Made by a program: the position numbers and the translations under genes. A DNA stretch of 14,827 nucleotides, taken from contig CAZMZC010000068.1 of the NCBI GenBank assembly GCA_964570685.1, positions 1 through 14,827 of the forward strand, read 5' to 3'. Under the pieces are notes generated by a model that was given only the letters and a program-made list of their open reading frames with translations, searched no databases and had not been told where the DNA came from. This document shows positions 6,499-13,535 of this stretch, one piece after another. Source of the stretch: UBA1189 sp964570685. Its GTDB lineage: Bacteria; Bacteroidota; Bacteroidia; Bacteroidales; Bacteroidaceae. Position 1 is the stretch's first letter; the number at the start of each line of letters is the position of its first letter.

Positions 6499-6610
6499 CA
6501 TAACCTCTCACCTCTCACCCCCTAACCGCTAACCGCTAACCCCTCACCACTAACCTCTCACTGCTCCCCCTTACCCCTAATCCACAGCCAAAGGCTGTCC
6601 CCTTTAATCG
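6499..6610. repeat. CTAACCGCT / CTCACC array with ACAGCC hairpin (copy 5)
   Basis: Roughly ten CTCACC, CTAACCGCT and TTACCCCTAA units are followed by the hairpin ACAGCC-AAA-GGCTGT (6584-6598), then CCCCTTT and TTAATCG. It lies just beyond the broken end of the ATPase fragment, so the repeat may mark the breakpoint. Confidence 0.65.
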
Positions 6611-6637
6611 TTCCACGATAAATCGTTTTCACGCCAT

Positions 6638-6802
6638 TCATAACCCACTTAGGTCCAAGTTGAAGTGCTTAGCGGCAAATTGTCTGATTGAATATGTTTT
6701 GCCTATCTGACGTGCTCCAATAACCAATAATGCACCTTTATTCGTCTCATAGAAGTGCTCTATGTCTCTCTCGAAATCTTCCTTTTTAGCATAGTCCCGC
6801 AT
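6638..6802 (-). pseudogene. truncated AAA ATPase (N-terminal fragment)
   Basis: Fifty-four residues from MRDYAKKEDF through the Walker A segment GARQIGKT at about 32-39, then YSIRQFAAKHFN before running out at a TGA. This is the opening of the Bacteroidetes AAA-14/DUF4143-type ATPases, normally several hundred residues long, so over 80 percent is missing. A good promoter remains in front (6813-6844). Repeat-type DNA follows the break. It cannot make a working ATPase, as Walker B and the rest are absent. Confidence 0.65.
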
Positions 6803-6812
6803 TTTTCCAAAG

Positions 6813-6844
6813 CAAAAATAGTGCATTTCTTGCATTTTTCCAAA
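6813..6844 (-). promoter_or_regulatory. promoter in front of the truncated ATPase
   Basis: On the minus strand, TTTG (6844-6841), a 20-bp spacer and TATTTTTG (6820-6813) match the Bacteroidetes consensus well. The expected start of transcription lies only a few bases before the ATG at 6802, so the RNA would be almost leaderless. The promoter survives although its gene is broken. Confidence 0.6.
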
Positions 6845-6881
6845 GCTGTTTCGATAAAAAAAATGCTTTTTTCCCAAAAAA

Positions 6882-7016
6882 ATGAAGTGGAATGCAGCCA
6901 AGAAACTCAAGTGCAACAATCTTACGCTTATAACCTTCGAAGAGCATGAAACAATTGAAGAGGATGGCTATACTGTACATGCTATTCCTGCCACAGAATG
7001 GTTGCTTAACAAATAA
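6882..7016 (+). pseudogene. C-terminal remnant of a DUF4143-type AAA ATPase
   Basis: Frame 3 from the ATG at 6882 reads MKWNAAKKLKCNN, then LTLITFEEHETIEEDGY, then TVHAIPATEWLLNK and a TAA. The pattern 'LTLIT..EE.TIE..G..V.VIPA..WLL' followed by the stop is the usual end of DUF4143 ATPases. No upstream coding region continues the frame. It points away from the N-terminal fragment at 6638-6802, so the two scraps are back to back, not a simple deletion of one gene. Confidence 0.6.
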
Positions 7017-7057
7017 ATCTTAGTTTACGCATCCGACGCTTTCGCCCCGCGTGTTCT

Positions 7058-7170
7058 CGTTAATCATTAAACATTAATCGTTAAACATTAAACATTATCA
7101 TACGTTCGCGTTAGCGGCTCCTCTCACCGCTAACCGCTCCCCGCTCCCCGCTCACCGCTCACCTCTAACC
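7058..7170. repeat. GTTAAT and CTCACCGCT array before the glycan operon (copy 6)
   Basis: A TTAATCATTAAACATTAATCG-like run (7060-7097) is followed by ACGTTCGCGTTAGCGGCTCC, a diverged copy of the block at 4915-4940, and then by CTAACCGCT/CCCGCT/CTCACC units up to nine bases before the operon promoter. No coding was seen. Confidence 0.7.
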
Positions 7171-7178
7171 CATAAAAT

Positions 7179-7209
7179 TTTGGCATCCAGAAAAAAAGCT
7201 CTACCTTTG
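7179..7209 (+). promoter_or_regulatory. promoter of the glycan operon
   Basis: TTTG (7179-7182), a 19-bp spacer and TACCTTTG (7202-7209) fit the Bacteroidetes consensus. Transcription would start near 7215, giving a leader of about 54 bases that contains a GTTAACCGTTAAAC repeat remnant. All five downstream genes overlap or nearly abut, so this promoter probably drives the whole unit. Confidence 0.7.
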
Positions 7210-7268
7210 TAGCGAAAATGGAAATCGATGTCCGTTAACCGTTAAACAATAGCACAAAACGACAAGGC

Positions 7269-8615
7269 ATGAAAAAAGTCATCACCTATGGTACATACGA
7301 TTTGCTCCATCAAGGACACATCAATCTCTTACGACGTGCCAAGGAGTTAGGTGATTACCTTATCGTAGGTGTCACTAATGATAACTTCGATCGTGAGCGT
7401 GGCAAGCTCAATGTTTGCAATAATGTGCTTGAACGTGTCGAAGCAGTCAAGGCTACAGGTTTAGCCGACCAAATCATCATTGAAGATTATCTCGGACAAA
7501 AGATTGACGATATACAGAAGTACGATGTAGACATCTTTGCTATAGGCTCTGACTGGGAAGGACAGTTCGACTACCTCAACGAGTTTTGCCAAGTTATCTA
7601 CCTACCGCGCACCGAAGGCATATCTTCTACCATGCTTCGCGACGAACGCCAGCAAACGGTACGTGTAGGCATCGTTGGCTGTGGACGTATAGCCAACAGG
7701 TTTGTTCCCGAGACTAGATTTGTCAATGGCATTGAAGTTACAGGCGCTTACGACCACAACATGGAAATCGCCAATACGTTTGTAGAAACGCATCACCTAA
7801 ACACCGTCTATTCATCCTATACCGATCTATTAGCCGATGTTGATGCCGTTTACATAGCCACCCCCCACCTCAGCCACTATGAGCTATCCTTACAAGCCAT
7901 ACAAGCCAAAAAGCATGTACTCTGCGAGATTCCCTTAGCACTCTCCTTTAGAGAAGCCGAAGAATTATATAAATTAGCCGAAGAGCAACAGGTGGTATTA
8001 TTAGAGGCCCACAAAACCGCACATTGTCCTGCATTCAACCACTTAATCGTCATGATAAAGAGTGGTATCATCGGCGAAGTTGTAGATATCGAGGCCTCTC
8101 TTTCTCGCCTACTCCCCGACAAGTCACGACGCGAATTCGACGCCACACAAGCTGGTGGCTCCATGTACGAGTCGGGAGTATACCCCCTGCTTCCTATATT
8201 CAAACTACTAGGCACAGAGTATAAGAACATCAACTTTTACTCTCGTATGGAAAATGGGGTAGACATATATACCAAGGGAGTACTACGCTACCCCACTGCA
8301 GTTTGCTCTTTCAAACTTGGGTTAGGGGTAAAGACCGAAGGCAATCTTATCATCTCAGGCACTAAGGGATATGCCTACGTTGCAGCCCCTTGGTGGAAAA
8401 CCGACTATTTTGAACTGCGCTACGAGGATCAGAATCAAAACAAAAAGTTCTTCTATAAATGGGATGGCGAGGGACTACGCTACGAGATACAAGAGTGGAT
8501 GTCATGCATCATCAATAACAGATATGAAAGTTCACGTTTACGGAGAGCCGAGAGTATCGCTATGGCAAGGGTAATGCAGCAGTTTGCGGAACGTATAAAC
8601 TTTATGGAGATATGA
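7269..8615 (+). CDS. glycerol-3-P cytidylyltransferase / Gfo-Idh-MocA fusion
   Basis: 448 residues, two enzymes in one chain. Residues 1-128 closely follow TagD-type glycerol-3-phosphate cytidylyltransferases: GTYDLLHQGH with His14 and His17, GSDWEG, and PRTEGISST near 113-121. The expected reaction is CTP plus a polyol phosphate giving a CDP-polyol and pyrophosphate. Residues about 130-448 form a Gfo/Idh/MocA NAD(P)-dependent oxidoreductase: Rossmann motif GIVGCGRIA near 135, then CEIPL at 219-223 and GGSMYESGVYPL. The family's conserved Lys in the EKP motif is Ile221, so catalysis may be altered. It is first in the operon, overlaps the SDR gene by four bases and sits two genes before a TagF-like transferase, which supports CDP-polyol synthesis. 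Whether the substrate is glycerol, ribitol or another polyol cannot be read from the sequence. Cytosolic. Confidence 0.88.
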   Translation: MKKVITYGTYDLLHQGHINLLRRAKELGDYLIVGVTNDNFDRERGKLNVCNNVLERVEAVKATGLADQIIIEDYLGQKIDDIQKYDVDIFAIGSDWEGQFDYLNEFCQVIYLPRTEGISSTMLRDERQQTVRVGIVGCGRIANRFVPETRFVNGIEVTGAYDHNMEIANTFVETHHLNTVYSSYTDLLADVDAVYIATPHLSHYELSLQAIQAKKHVLCEIPLALSFREAEELYKLAEEQQVVLLEAHKTAHCPAFNHLIVMIKSGIIGEVVDIEASLSRLLPDKSRREFDATQAGGSMYESGVYPLLPIFKLLGTEYKNINFYSRMENGVDIYTKGVLRYPTAVCSFKLGLGVKTEGNLIISGTKGYAYVAAPWWKTDYFELRYEDQNQNKKFFYKWDGEGLRYEIQEWMSCIINNRYESSRLRRAESIAMARVMQQFAERINFMEI

Positions 8616-9307
8616 CACACGCCATTGTAACAGGAGGGTCTTCTGGGATAGGACTAGGTGTCGCCAAAATGCTCATCTCAAAAGGCTATTACGTCTATGC
8701 CACATACGTAGGTGCAGACCTCACTGAAAAAACAGATAACTTAGAAGCGATAAAGATAGACCAGACCAATCGTACTGAGTTGTACAAATTTATAACCTAT
8801 ATAAAGGAATCGTGTACATCCATTGACTGTATCGTATGTAATGCAGGAATGACAATACGCAAATCATTCACTGACACTACGGACAGCGACTGGGACAACA
8901 TGATGGAGGTAGCAGTTAATTCACACTATATATTAATCAGGGAACTATATCCACTAATACCCTCCAATTCTAGGATTATTTTTACAGGTTCTCAAATGGG
9001 CTTGATGCCTCATGCTACGATACTTAGTTATGGGGTCACCAAAGCAGCCGTTCACGCTCTCACCAAGAATCTCGTAAAAGAATTTGAAGGCACTGGTACC
9101 ACTGTAAATGCTATCGTTCCAGGCTTCGTTGAAACACCCTGGCAAAAAGAAAAGCCCGAAGAGATCAAACAAAATATATACCACAAAACAGCCATCCATC
9201 GTTTCGCTACCATTGACGAGGTCGTTGACGCCTATCGTTTTTGTTTGGAAAATCCATTTGTTAATGGTAGCTTAATAGAGATTAACGGAGGGTATTCGTA
9301 TAAATAA
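8612..9307 (+). CDS. SDR-family NAD(P)-dependent oxidoreductase
   Basis: 231 residues, a classical short-chain dehydrogenase. Seen: cofactor motif TGGSSGIG at 7-14, the CNAG strand motif, catalytic Ser127 (TGSQM), Tyr140 and Lys144 (YGVTK), the VPGFVETP loop, and a C-terminal NGSLIEINGGYS. All key residues are present, so it should be active as a reductase or dehydrogenase. The start overlaps the stop of the fusion gene (ATGA), implying coupled translation. Its place between a CDP-polyol synthase and a polyol-phosphate transferase suggests that it makes or modifies the polyol precursor, for example reducing a keto-sugar phosphate. That is context only: the fold alone would also fit FabG-like or sugar dehydrogenases. 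Confidence 0.85.
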   Translation: MTHAIVTGGSSGIGLGVAKMLISKGYYVYATYVGADLTEKTDNLEAIKIDQTNRTELYKFITYIKESCTSIDCIVCNAGMTIRKSFTDTTDSDWDNMMEVAVNSHYILIRELYPLIPSNSRIIFTGSQMGLMPHATILSYGVTKAAVHALTKNLVKEFEGTGTTVNAIVPGFVETPWQKEKPEEIKQNIYHKTAIHRFATIDEVVDAYRFCLENPFVNGSLIEINGGYSYK

Positions 9308-9323
9308 AAGACTATCTTACTAG

Positions 9324-10565
9324 ATGAATATCAGAAGTTTTTTAAGACATATCAAAATAAACATCCTCCTCCCTCTATACCAAAAGGGGTTGGTTATGCG
9401 CCTAAGGCATAAAAAGCAAATCAATGTTGTTTTTGTTGCGATGTCACTCCCCATGTGGCGCTATCAGAATCTATATAAACTCTTAAGCAATCATCCTCGA
9501 TTCAACACCTCCATCCTTATCCTTCCATGTATTCAATGGACAAAAGAGCAGCAAGCCAAAGATAGAGCAGAACTCTTAGAGTTTTTCCATGAAAAAGGAT
9601 GCGAACCTGTATTAGGAGTCAAAGATAATGGCAGCCGCATAGATATCAGAAAAGAGCTGCAACCTGATATTCTTTTCTATCCACAGCCCTATATAGGTAA
9701 CTTCCACGAAGAATTCGACATACCCAACTTCTTCGACAAACTTCTGTGTTATTATCCCTATGCCTTTTGGCGCAGCAAGGATTTTTGGTCATACGACCTC
9801 CCCTTCCACAATAAAGCATGGAAACTATTCTACTCCACCGAACTGCACCGGAAGGATGCACAGCAATATGCATTCAATAAAGGCCGAAACGTAGAAATTG
9901 TCGGTTACCCTAATACTGACAACTTTCTTTTCAAGGAACATACTGATGTGTGGAAATCACAAAACAAGCCCCAAAAACGCATTATTTGGGCACCACACTT
10001 CACCATATTTAACGGAGGATACATTACCCAATCAAATTTCCTATGGATGTCTCATTTCATGTTGACCATTGCAAAGAAGTATGCCGATAGCATACAATTC
10101 GTTTTCAAGCCACACCCCCGTCTGTATACTGAATTGTGCAAACATGAGGAGTGGGGAGAAGAAAAGGCCACAGCCTATTACAACGAATGGCACAACATGG
10201 ATAACACCCAAATTGAGACAGGTGAATTTGTTGACCTATTCATGACCTCCGATGCCATGATACACGACAGTGGATCATTCTGCGTTGAATACCATTATTC
10301 TGGCAACCCCGTCATGTATATTGCCGACAACTTTGAAGAACAAGTAGCCGAGATGGCTGAGTTTGGTCAATTGGCTATGCGCCAGCACTACATTGGGAAA
10401 GATGAACAAGACATTATCCACTTCATCGAGAATGTCGTATTGGCAGGCAATGACCCGATGAAGGAAGGCCGTGAGGAGTTTGTGAAGCAGTATCTGCTCC
10501 CGCCCAACGGAAAAACTGTTGCCGAGAACACGATGGACGTATTATTAAAAGCATTCTGCAGATGA
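9324..10565 (+). CDS. TagB/TagF-like CDP-polyol phosphotransferase
   Basis: 413 residues related to the CDP-glycerol:glycerophosphotransferase family, whose members transfer glycerol or ribitol phosphate from the CDP form to an acceptor on the cytoplasmic face of the membrane. The two-domain GT-B layout shows an N-terminal half (NVVFVAMSLPMW near 35; LQPDILFYPQPY near 110) and a C-terminal half with WAPHFTIFNGG near 225, FKPHPRL near 263 and DAMIHDSGSFCVEY near 310, the last resembling the family's 'D.LITDYSS..FEY' segment. The HF of WAPHF and HP of KPHP fit the family's conserved histidines. There is no transmembrane helix; a basic, hydrophobic N-terminus (HIKINILLPLYQKG) may help membrane contact. 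It begins 16 bases after the SDR gene and overlaps the acyltransferase by four. The direct acceptor is unknown. Confidence 0.78.
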   Translation: MNIRSFLRHIKINILLPLYQKGLVMRLRHKKQINVVFVAMSLPMWRYQNLYKLLSNHPRFNTSILILPCIQWTKEQQAKDRAELLEFFHEKGCEPVLGVKDNGSRIDIRKELQPDILFYPQPYIGNFHEEFDIPNFFDKLLCYYPYAFWRSKDFWSYDLPFHNKAWKLFYSTELHRKDAQQYAFNKGRNVEIVGYPNTDNFLFKEHTDVWKSQNKPQKRIIWAPHFTIFNGGYITQSNFLWMSHFMLTIAKKYADSIQFVFKPHPRLYTELCKHEEWGEEKATAYYNEWHNMDNTQIETGEFVDLFMTSDAMIHDSGSFCVEYHYSGNPVMYIADNFEEQVAEMAEFGQLAMRQHYIGKDEQDIIHFIENVVLAGNDPMKEGREEFVKQYLLPPNGKTVAENTMDVLLKAFCR

Positions 10566-11596
10566 TTATCTTCTACATATTACTTGCTGTTCTCGTAGTT
10601 TCCCGTCTACGCTTTATCGCCAAGGGATTCCACACCGACTATCTGTCCTTTGACACCACCAACGCTATCAAAGGTATATTCATTCTATTGGTATTTATCA
10701 AGCATGCCACACCATACATATTTAACTCGGGATACATCTATGAAGGATGGAGCGGAAAAGTTTTTCATTTCATCGATGGGCATGTAGGTCAATGGATTGT
10801 AGCTATGTTCCTTTTCTATTCCGGTTATGGCATCATGGAGTCCATTGCCAAGAAGGGACAAGCATATATAGCAGCTATCCCTCGGAAACGGCTCCTTACC
10901 GTACTTATCAACTTTGACATCGCTGTTCTTGCTTTCATTGTCGTAGGATTATTGTGCGGCAATACCTACACCCCACTACACTATATTTTATCATTCACTG
11001 GGTGGGAATCAGTAGGTAATAGCAATTGGTACATATTCGTCATACTGCTATGCTATGCCATTACTTACTTGTCGTTCTCTAACACATACATACATACCCA
11101 CTTCAAGAAGTGGGTTCTCTGCTTCAGTCTACTAATTACAAGCGTCATCATTTTATCTTACCTCAAGCAGGAATATTGGTACGATACCATGCTCTGCTTT
11201 GGTGTCGGCATGCTTTACTCCATCCTGAAGGAGAAATTAGAACCCACTATCCAAAAATATTATTGGGGCATACTTGGCCTGCTTATAATATTACTGATAG
11301 CTGTAGGCCACATACCTTTGCATGCCAAAGGATTAGTGTATAATAGTTTTCACATCATTTTCTGCTTACTGATTATCACTATTAGCATGAAAGTCAAGAT
11401 CAACAACAAGGCACTTATTTGGTGTGGCAACAATCTTTTCCCGCTATACATCTATCAGCGCATACCAATGATTGTCCTATCCACAATAGGAGGTGGGGGC
11501 TGGATTAGCACTTATCCAGTTCTATACACGGTAGCATGCCTGATTATCACGCTTACCATTACCTATCTGTATAAATACTGGGCTGTAAAATTATAA
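10562..11596 (+). CDS. membrane acyltransferase (acyltransferase-3 type)
   Basis: 344 residues, mostly hydrophobic, with about ten predicted membrane spans by eye. Family marks: the first conserved span IKGIFILLVFIKH, where the final His matches the catalytic or acyl-binding His of acyltransferase-3 proteins; FLFYSGYGI, like the 'FF..SGFLI' segment; NSNWYIFVILLCY; and PLYIYQRIP near the end, like 'PIYLIH'. Members O-acylate extracellular or lipid-linked glycans using acyl-CoA from the cytosol. Four-base overlap with the transferase gene and a five-base gap to the flippase place it in glycan assembly. The likely job is O-acetylation of the repeat unit or polymer; substrate and acyl group are not shown by the sequence. 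Confidence 0.8.
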   Translation: MIIFYILLAVLVVSRLRFIAKGFHTDYLSFDTTNAIKGIFILLVFIKHATPYIFNSGYIYEGWSGKVFHFIDGHVGQWIVAMFLFYSGYGIMESIAKKGQAYIAAIPRKRLLTVLINFDIAVLAFIVVGLLCGNTYTPLHYILSFTGWESVGNSNWYIFVILLCYAITYLSFSNTYIHTHFKKWVLCFSLLITSVIILSYLKQEYWYDTMLCFGVGMLYSILKEKLEPTIQKYYWGILGLLIILLIAVGHIPLHAKGLVYNSFHIIFCLLIITISMKVKINNKALIWCGNNLFPLYIYQRIPMIVLSTIGGGGWISTYPVLYTVACLIITLTITYLYKYWAVKL

Positions 11597-11601
11597 TTTT
11601 T

Positions 11602-13053
11602 ATGAGTGAACTAAAAGAACAAACGCTATCAGGAGTCAAGTGGAGTGCCATCGGTCGTTTCTCTACACAGGGCATCAGCTTTGTCATTGGATTGGTGCTT
11701 GCCCGCCTTCTCTCACCCTCCGATTATGGTACGGTGGGCATGCTCGGTATATTCTTCGCCATAGCGCAGACCTTCATCGATAGTGGCTTCGGTTCCGCCC
11801 TTATCCGAAAGAAAGACTGTACCGATGCCGACTACTCCACCGCCTTCTATTTCAACATCGTAGTTGGCATAGTATGCTTTCTCATTCTATTCCTATCCGC
11901 CCCCCTTATTGCCGACTTCTTCGACACCCCTATACTGAAAGATATTGCTCGAGTCCTCGGCATCAATCTGTTTGTCAACTCACTCACCATTGTCCAAGGT
12001 GCTAAGTTGACCGCAGCCCTCGATTTCAAGTCACAGGCCAAGATAGGCCTCATCACCACACTACTATCAGGCATCATAGGCTTGACGATGGCATACCTTG
12101 GCTTTGGCGTATGGAGCTTGGTATATCAGTCCATATCATCCACTATCATCCGTGCTATCCTTTTATGGATAGTCACCCGCTGGAAGCCACAAAAATCCTT
12201 TTCTCGCGAATCGTTCAAGTATCTCTTCGGCTTTGGCAGCAAAATCCTTACGGCCAGTTTGCTCCACACCATTTATGCCAATCTCACCACCATCATCATC
12301 GGTAAGTTCTACACCGCCAAGGACTTAGGTTATTACTCACGTGGTGAGAGTATGGCAACACTGCCCAGTTCCAATATAATGGGCATTCTTCAAAGTGTCA
12401 CCTACCCCATCCTGTCTAAGATACAAGACGATGACACGCGCCTGATGCATGTATATCGGAAGTATATCAGCATGGCTTCTATGCTTATCTTCTTCGGGAT
12501 GTTCCTAATGGCCTCTTTAGCCGAACCGCTCATCATCACGGTGCTGACCGACAAGTGGGCCAACTCCATCATCTACCTGCAGGTCTTCTGCTTCGCCTGG
12601 ATGTTCGACCACCTCTGCGTACTCAATCTCAACATCCTCTACGTCAAGGGACGTTCCGATCTGGTACTACGCCTCGAGGTCATCAAGAAGACCATCTCCA
12701 TCTCCATGATTGTAGCCGCTATCCCCTTCGGCGTATTGGCTATATGTATCTCAAGAGCTATATATACCCAGATTGCCGTCATCATCAACACCTATTACAC
12801 TGGTAAGCTATATGGTTTAGGCTACATCGATCAGGTCAAGGACTTCAGTAAGTACTTGATATGCTCCATCATATCCGTGCTCCCCGCCTACCTGCTCACC
12901 TTCACCAGCATCCCCTCCATCATCACCCTCATTGCGGGTGCCCTTATCGCCTGCATACTCTACTGGGTATTGCTAAGAAAAGATGAAAATTTCAAAGAAG
13001 TAGTTGCATTGGTTGTAGAGAAGATAAGACCGAGAAGAACGATTAACGGTTAA
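11602..13053 (+). CDS. Wzx-type polysaccharide flippase (MOP superfamily)
   Basis: 483 residues with roughly 12-14 hydrophobic spans and typical openings for lipopolysaccharide-type exporters: GVKWSAIGRFSTQGISFVIG, ARLLSPSDYGTVGML and DSGFGSALIRKK. YTAKDLGYYSRGESMATLP in the middle is also characteristic of WzxC/PST-type exporters. It flips undecaprenyl-linked oligosaccharide units from the cytoplasmic to the periplasmic face. It is last in the operon and followed by a hairpin terminator, so the operon seems complete at this end. The final residues, TING, and the stop codon are encoded by the first unit of a repeat array, so the native C-terminus may have been altered by the array. No polymerase or sugar transferase accompanies it here. 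Confidence 0.85.
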   Translation: MSELKEQTLSGVKWSAIGRFSTQGISFVIGLVLARLLSPSDYGTVGMLGIFFAIAQTFIDSGFGSALIRKKDCTDADYSTAFYFNIVVGIVCFLILFLSAPLIADFFDTPILKDIARVLGINLFVNSLTIVQGAKLTAALDFKSQAKIGLITTLLSGIIGLTMAYLGFGVWSLVYQSISSTIIRAILLWIVTRWKPQKSFSRESFKYLFGFGSKILTASLLHTIYANLTTIIIGKFYTAKDLGYYSRGESMATLPSSNIMGILQSVTYPILSKIQDDDTRLMHVYRKYISMASMLIFFGMFLMASLAEPLIITVLTDKWANSIIYLQVFCFAWMFDHLCVLNLNILYVKGRSDLVLRLEVIKKTISISMIVAAIPFGVLAICISRAIYTQIAVIINTYYTGKLYGLGYIDQVKDFSKYLICSIISVLPAYLLTFTSIPSIITLIAGALIACILYWVLLRKDENFKEVVALVVEKIRPRRTING

Positions 13054-13117
13054 ATGGGTTATGGGTGAGCGGTGAGTGGTGAGAGGTGAGCGGTGAGAGG
13101 AGTCGCTGACGCGAACG
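13041..13117. repeat. GGTGAGCGG array downstream of the flippase gene (copy 7)
   Basis: GATTAACGGTTAA (13041-13053) ends the flippase gene. GGTTATGGGTGAGCGG, GGTGAGTGG and GGTGAGAGG units follow, ending in a block at 13092-13117 that is the exact 26-bp reverse complement of 4915-4940. It is the G-rich, inverted counterpart of the array in front of the operon. Confidence 0.75.
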
Positions 13118-13119
13118 AA

Positions 13120-13143
13120 GACAGCTGCGCTGTCTTTATTTTT
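13120..13143 (+). terminator. terminator of the glycan operon
   Basis: GACAGC-TGC-GCTGTC (13120-13134) is followed by TTTATTTTT. This is the clearest intrinsic terminator on the plus strand, 66 bases after the flippase stop. Confidence 0.65.
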
Positions 13144-13195
13144 CCTATTTCCCGAACTTTTTTGCACGTTTCTTTTTTTTTAGGAAAGAATTGCG

Positions 13196-13268
13196 TATAT
13201 TTGTCCTAAATTTCAGGAAAGCATAAAAGCTATGGTACGTGACGAAAAGCACGCTTTGCGTGTTTTCG
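13196..13268 (+). promoter_or_regulatory. orphan -7-like box and imperfect hairpin
   Basis: TATATTTG at 13196-13203 matches TAnnTTTG but no TTTG lies at the right distance upstream. Just downstream a stem CGAAAAGCACGC / GCGTGTTTTCG (13243-13268, one bulged base, TTT loop) could form. An ATG at 13232 opens a 43-codon frame rich in repeat-derived sequence, which I do not count as a gene. Confidence 0.3.
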
Positions 13269-13320
13269 TAGCGGTTTGCCGTCCTCCGTGCACTCTGCTG
13301 CATTTCGTTATCGTCATCGT

Positions 13321-13383
13321 ACAGCCTCTGGCTGTCCTCCACTCACCTCTCACCCATAACCCTTAACCCAACAGCAAAGCTGT
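13321..13383. repeat. two ACAGC hairpins around a short CTCACC/CATAACCC array (copy 8)
   Basis: ACAGCC-TCT-GGCTGT (13321-13335) and ACAGC-AAA-GCTGT (13371-13383) flank CACTCACCTCTCACC and CATAACCCTTAACCC units. The second hairpin is followed by CCCCTTTT. It lies between convergent operons, so a terminator role is possible but weak. Confidence 0.6.
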
Positions 13384-13392
13384 CCCCTTTTA

Positions 13393-13476
13393 GGTTGCGG
13401 GTGTCGGTAGTTGCACGTAAGATTCAGTAAACATGATAAATAACGACCGACACCCCCGTTGCGGAGGTGTCGGTAG
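13393..13476. repeat. triplicate GGTGTCGGT repeat with hairpin
   Basis: GGTGTCGGT occurs at 13400-13408 and 13466-13474 in the same orientation, each preceded by GTTGCGG, and in reverse at 13446-13454. The last two form a nine-bp stem around CCCGTTGCGGA, itself able to pair as CCG/CGG. It lies downstream of the VirE-like gene on its coding strand. The role is unknown; it may be a small repeat element or a terminator stem. Confidence 0.5.
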
Positions 13477-13479
13477 AAC

Positions 13480-13535
13480 ACTAAACTCTAAACTCTAAAC
13501 ACTAAACACTAAACTCTAAACACTAAACGCTAAAC
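13480..13535. repeat. eight tandem NCTAAAC heptamers
   Basis: Eight exact-length units (A/T/G)CTAAAC run without interruption. The last two overlap the final codons and the stop of the VirE-like gene, so the repeat supplies the end FSV and the TAG. The unit differs from the CTCACCGCT family. Variation in copy number by slippage would be expected. Confidence 0.75.

Noticed and set aside
6262..6501. Short frames on both strands in the second inverted-repeat element
   Set aside because: They are explained by the GC-rich inverted repeat; there is no promoter, ribosome site or family resemblance.
7058..7209. Invertible promoter of the kind that switches Bacteroides capsule loci
   Set aside because: No pair of exact inverted repeats closely flanks the promoter; the nearest inverted relatives of the block at 7101-7120 are kilobases away.
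13232..13363. A 43-codon frame starting MVRDEKHALRV
   Set aside because: About half of it is hairpin and repeat sequence, and its promoter lacks a -33 box, so coding is not supported.
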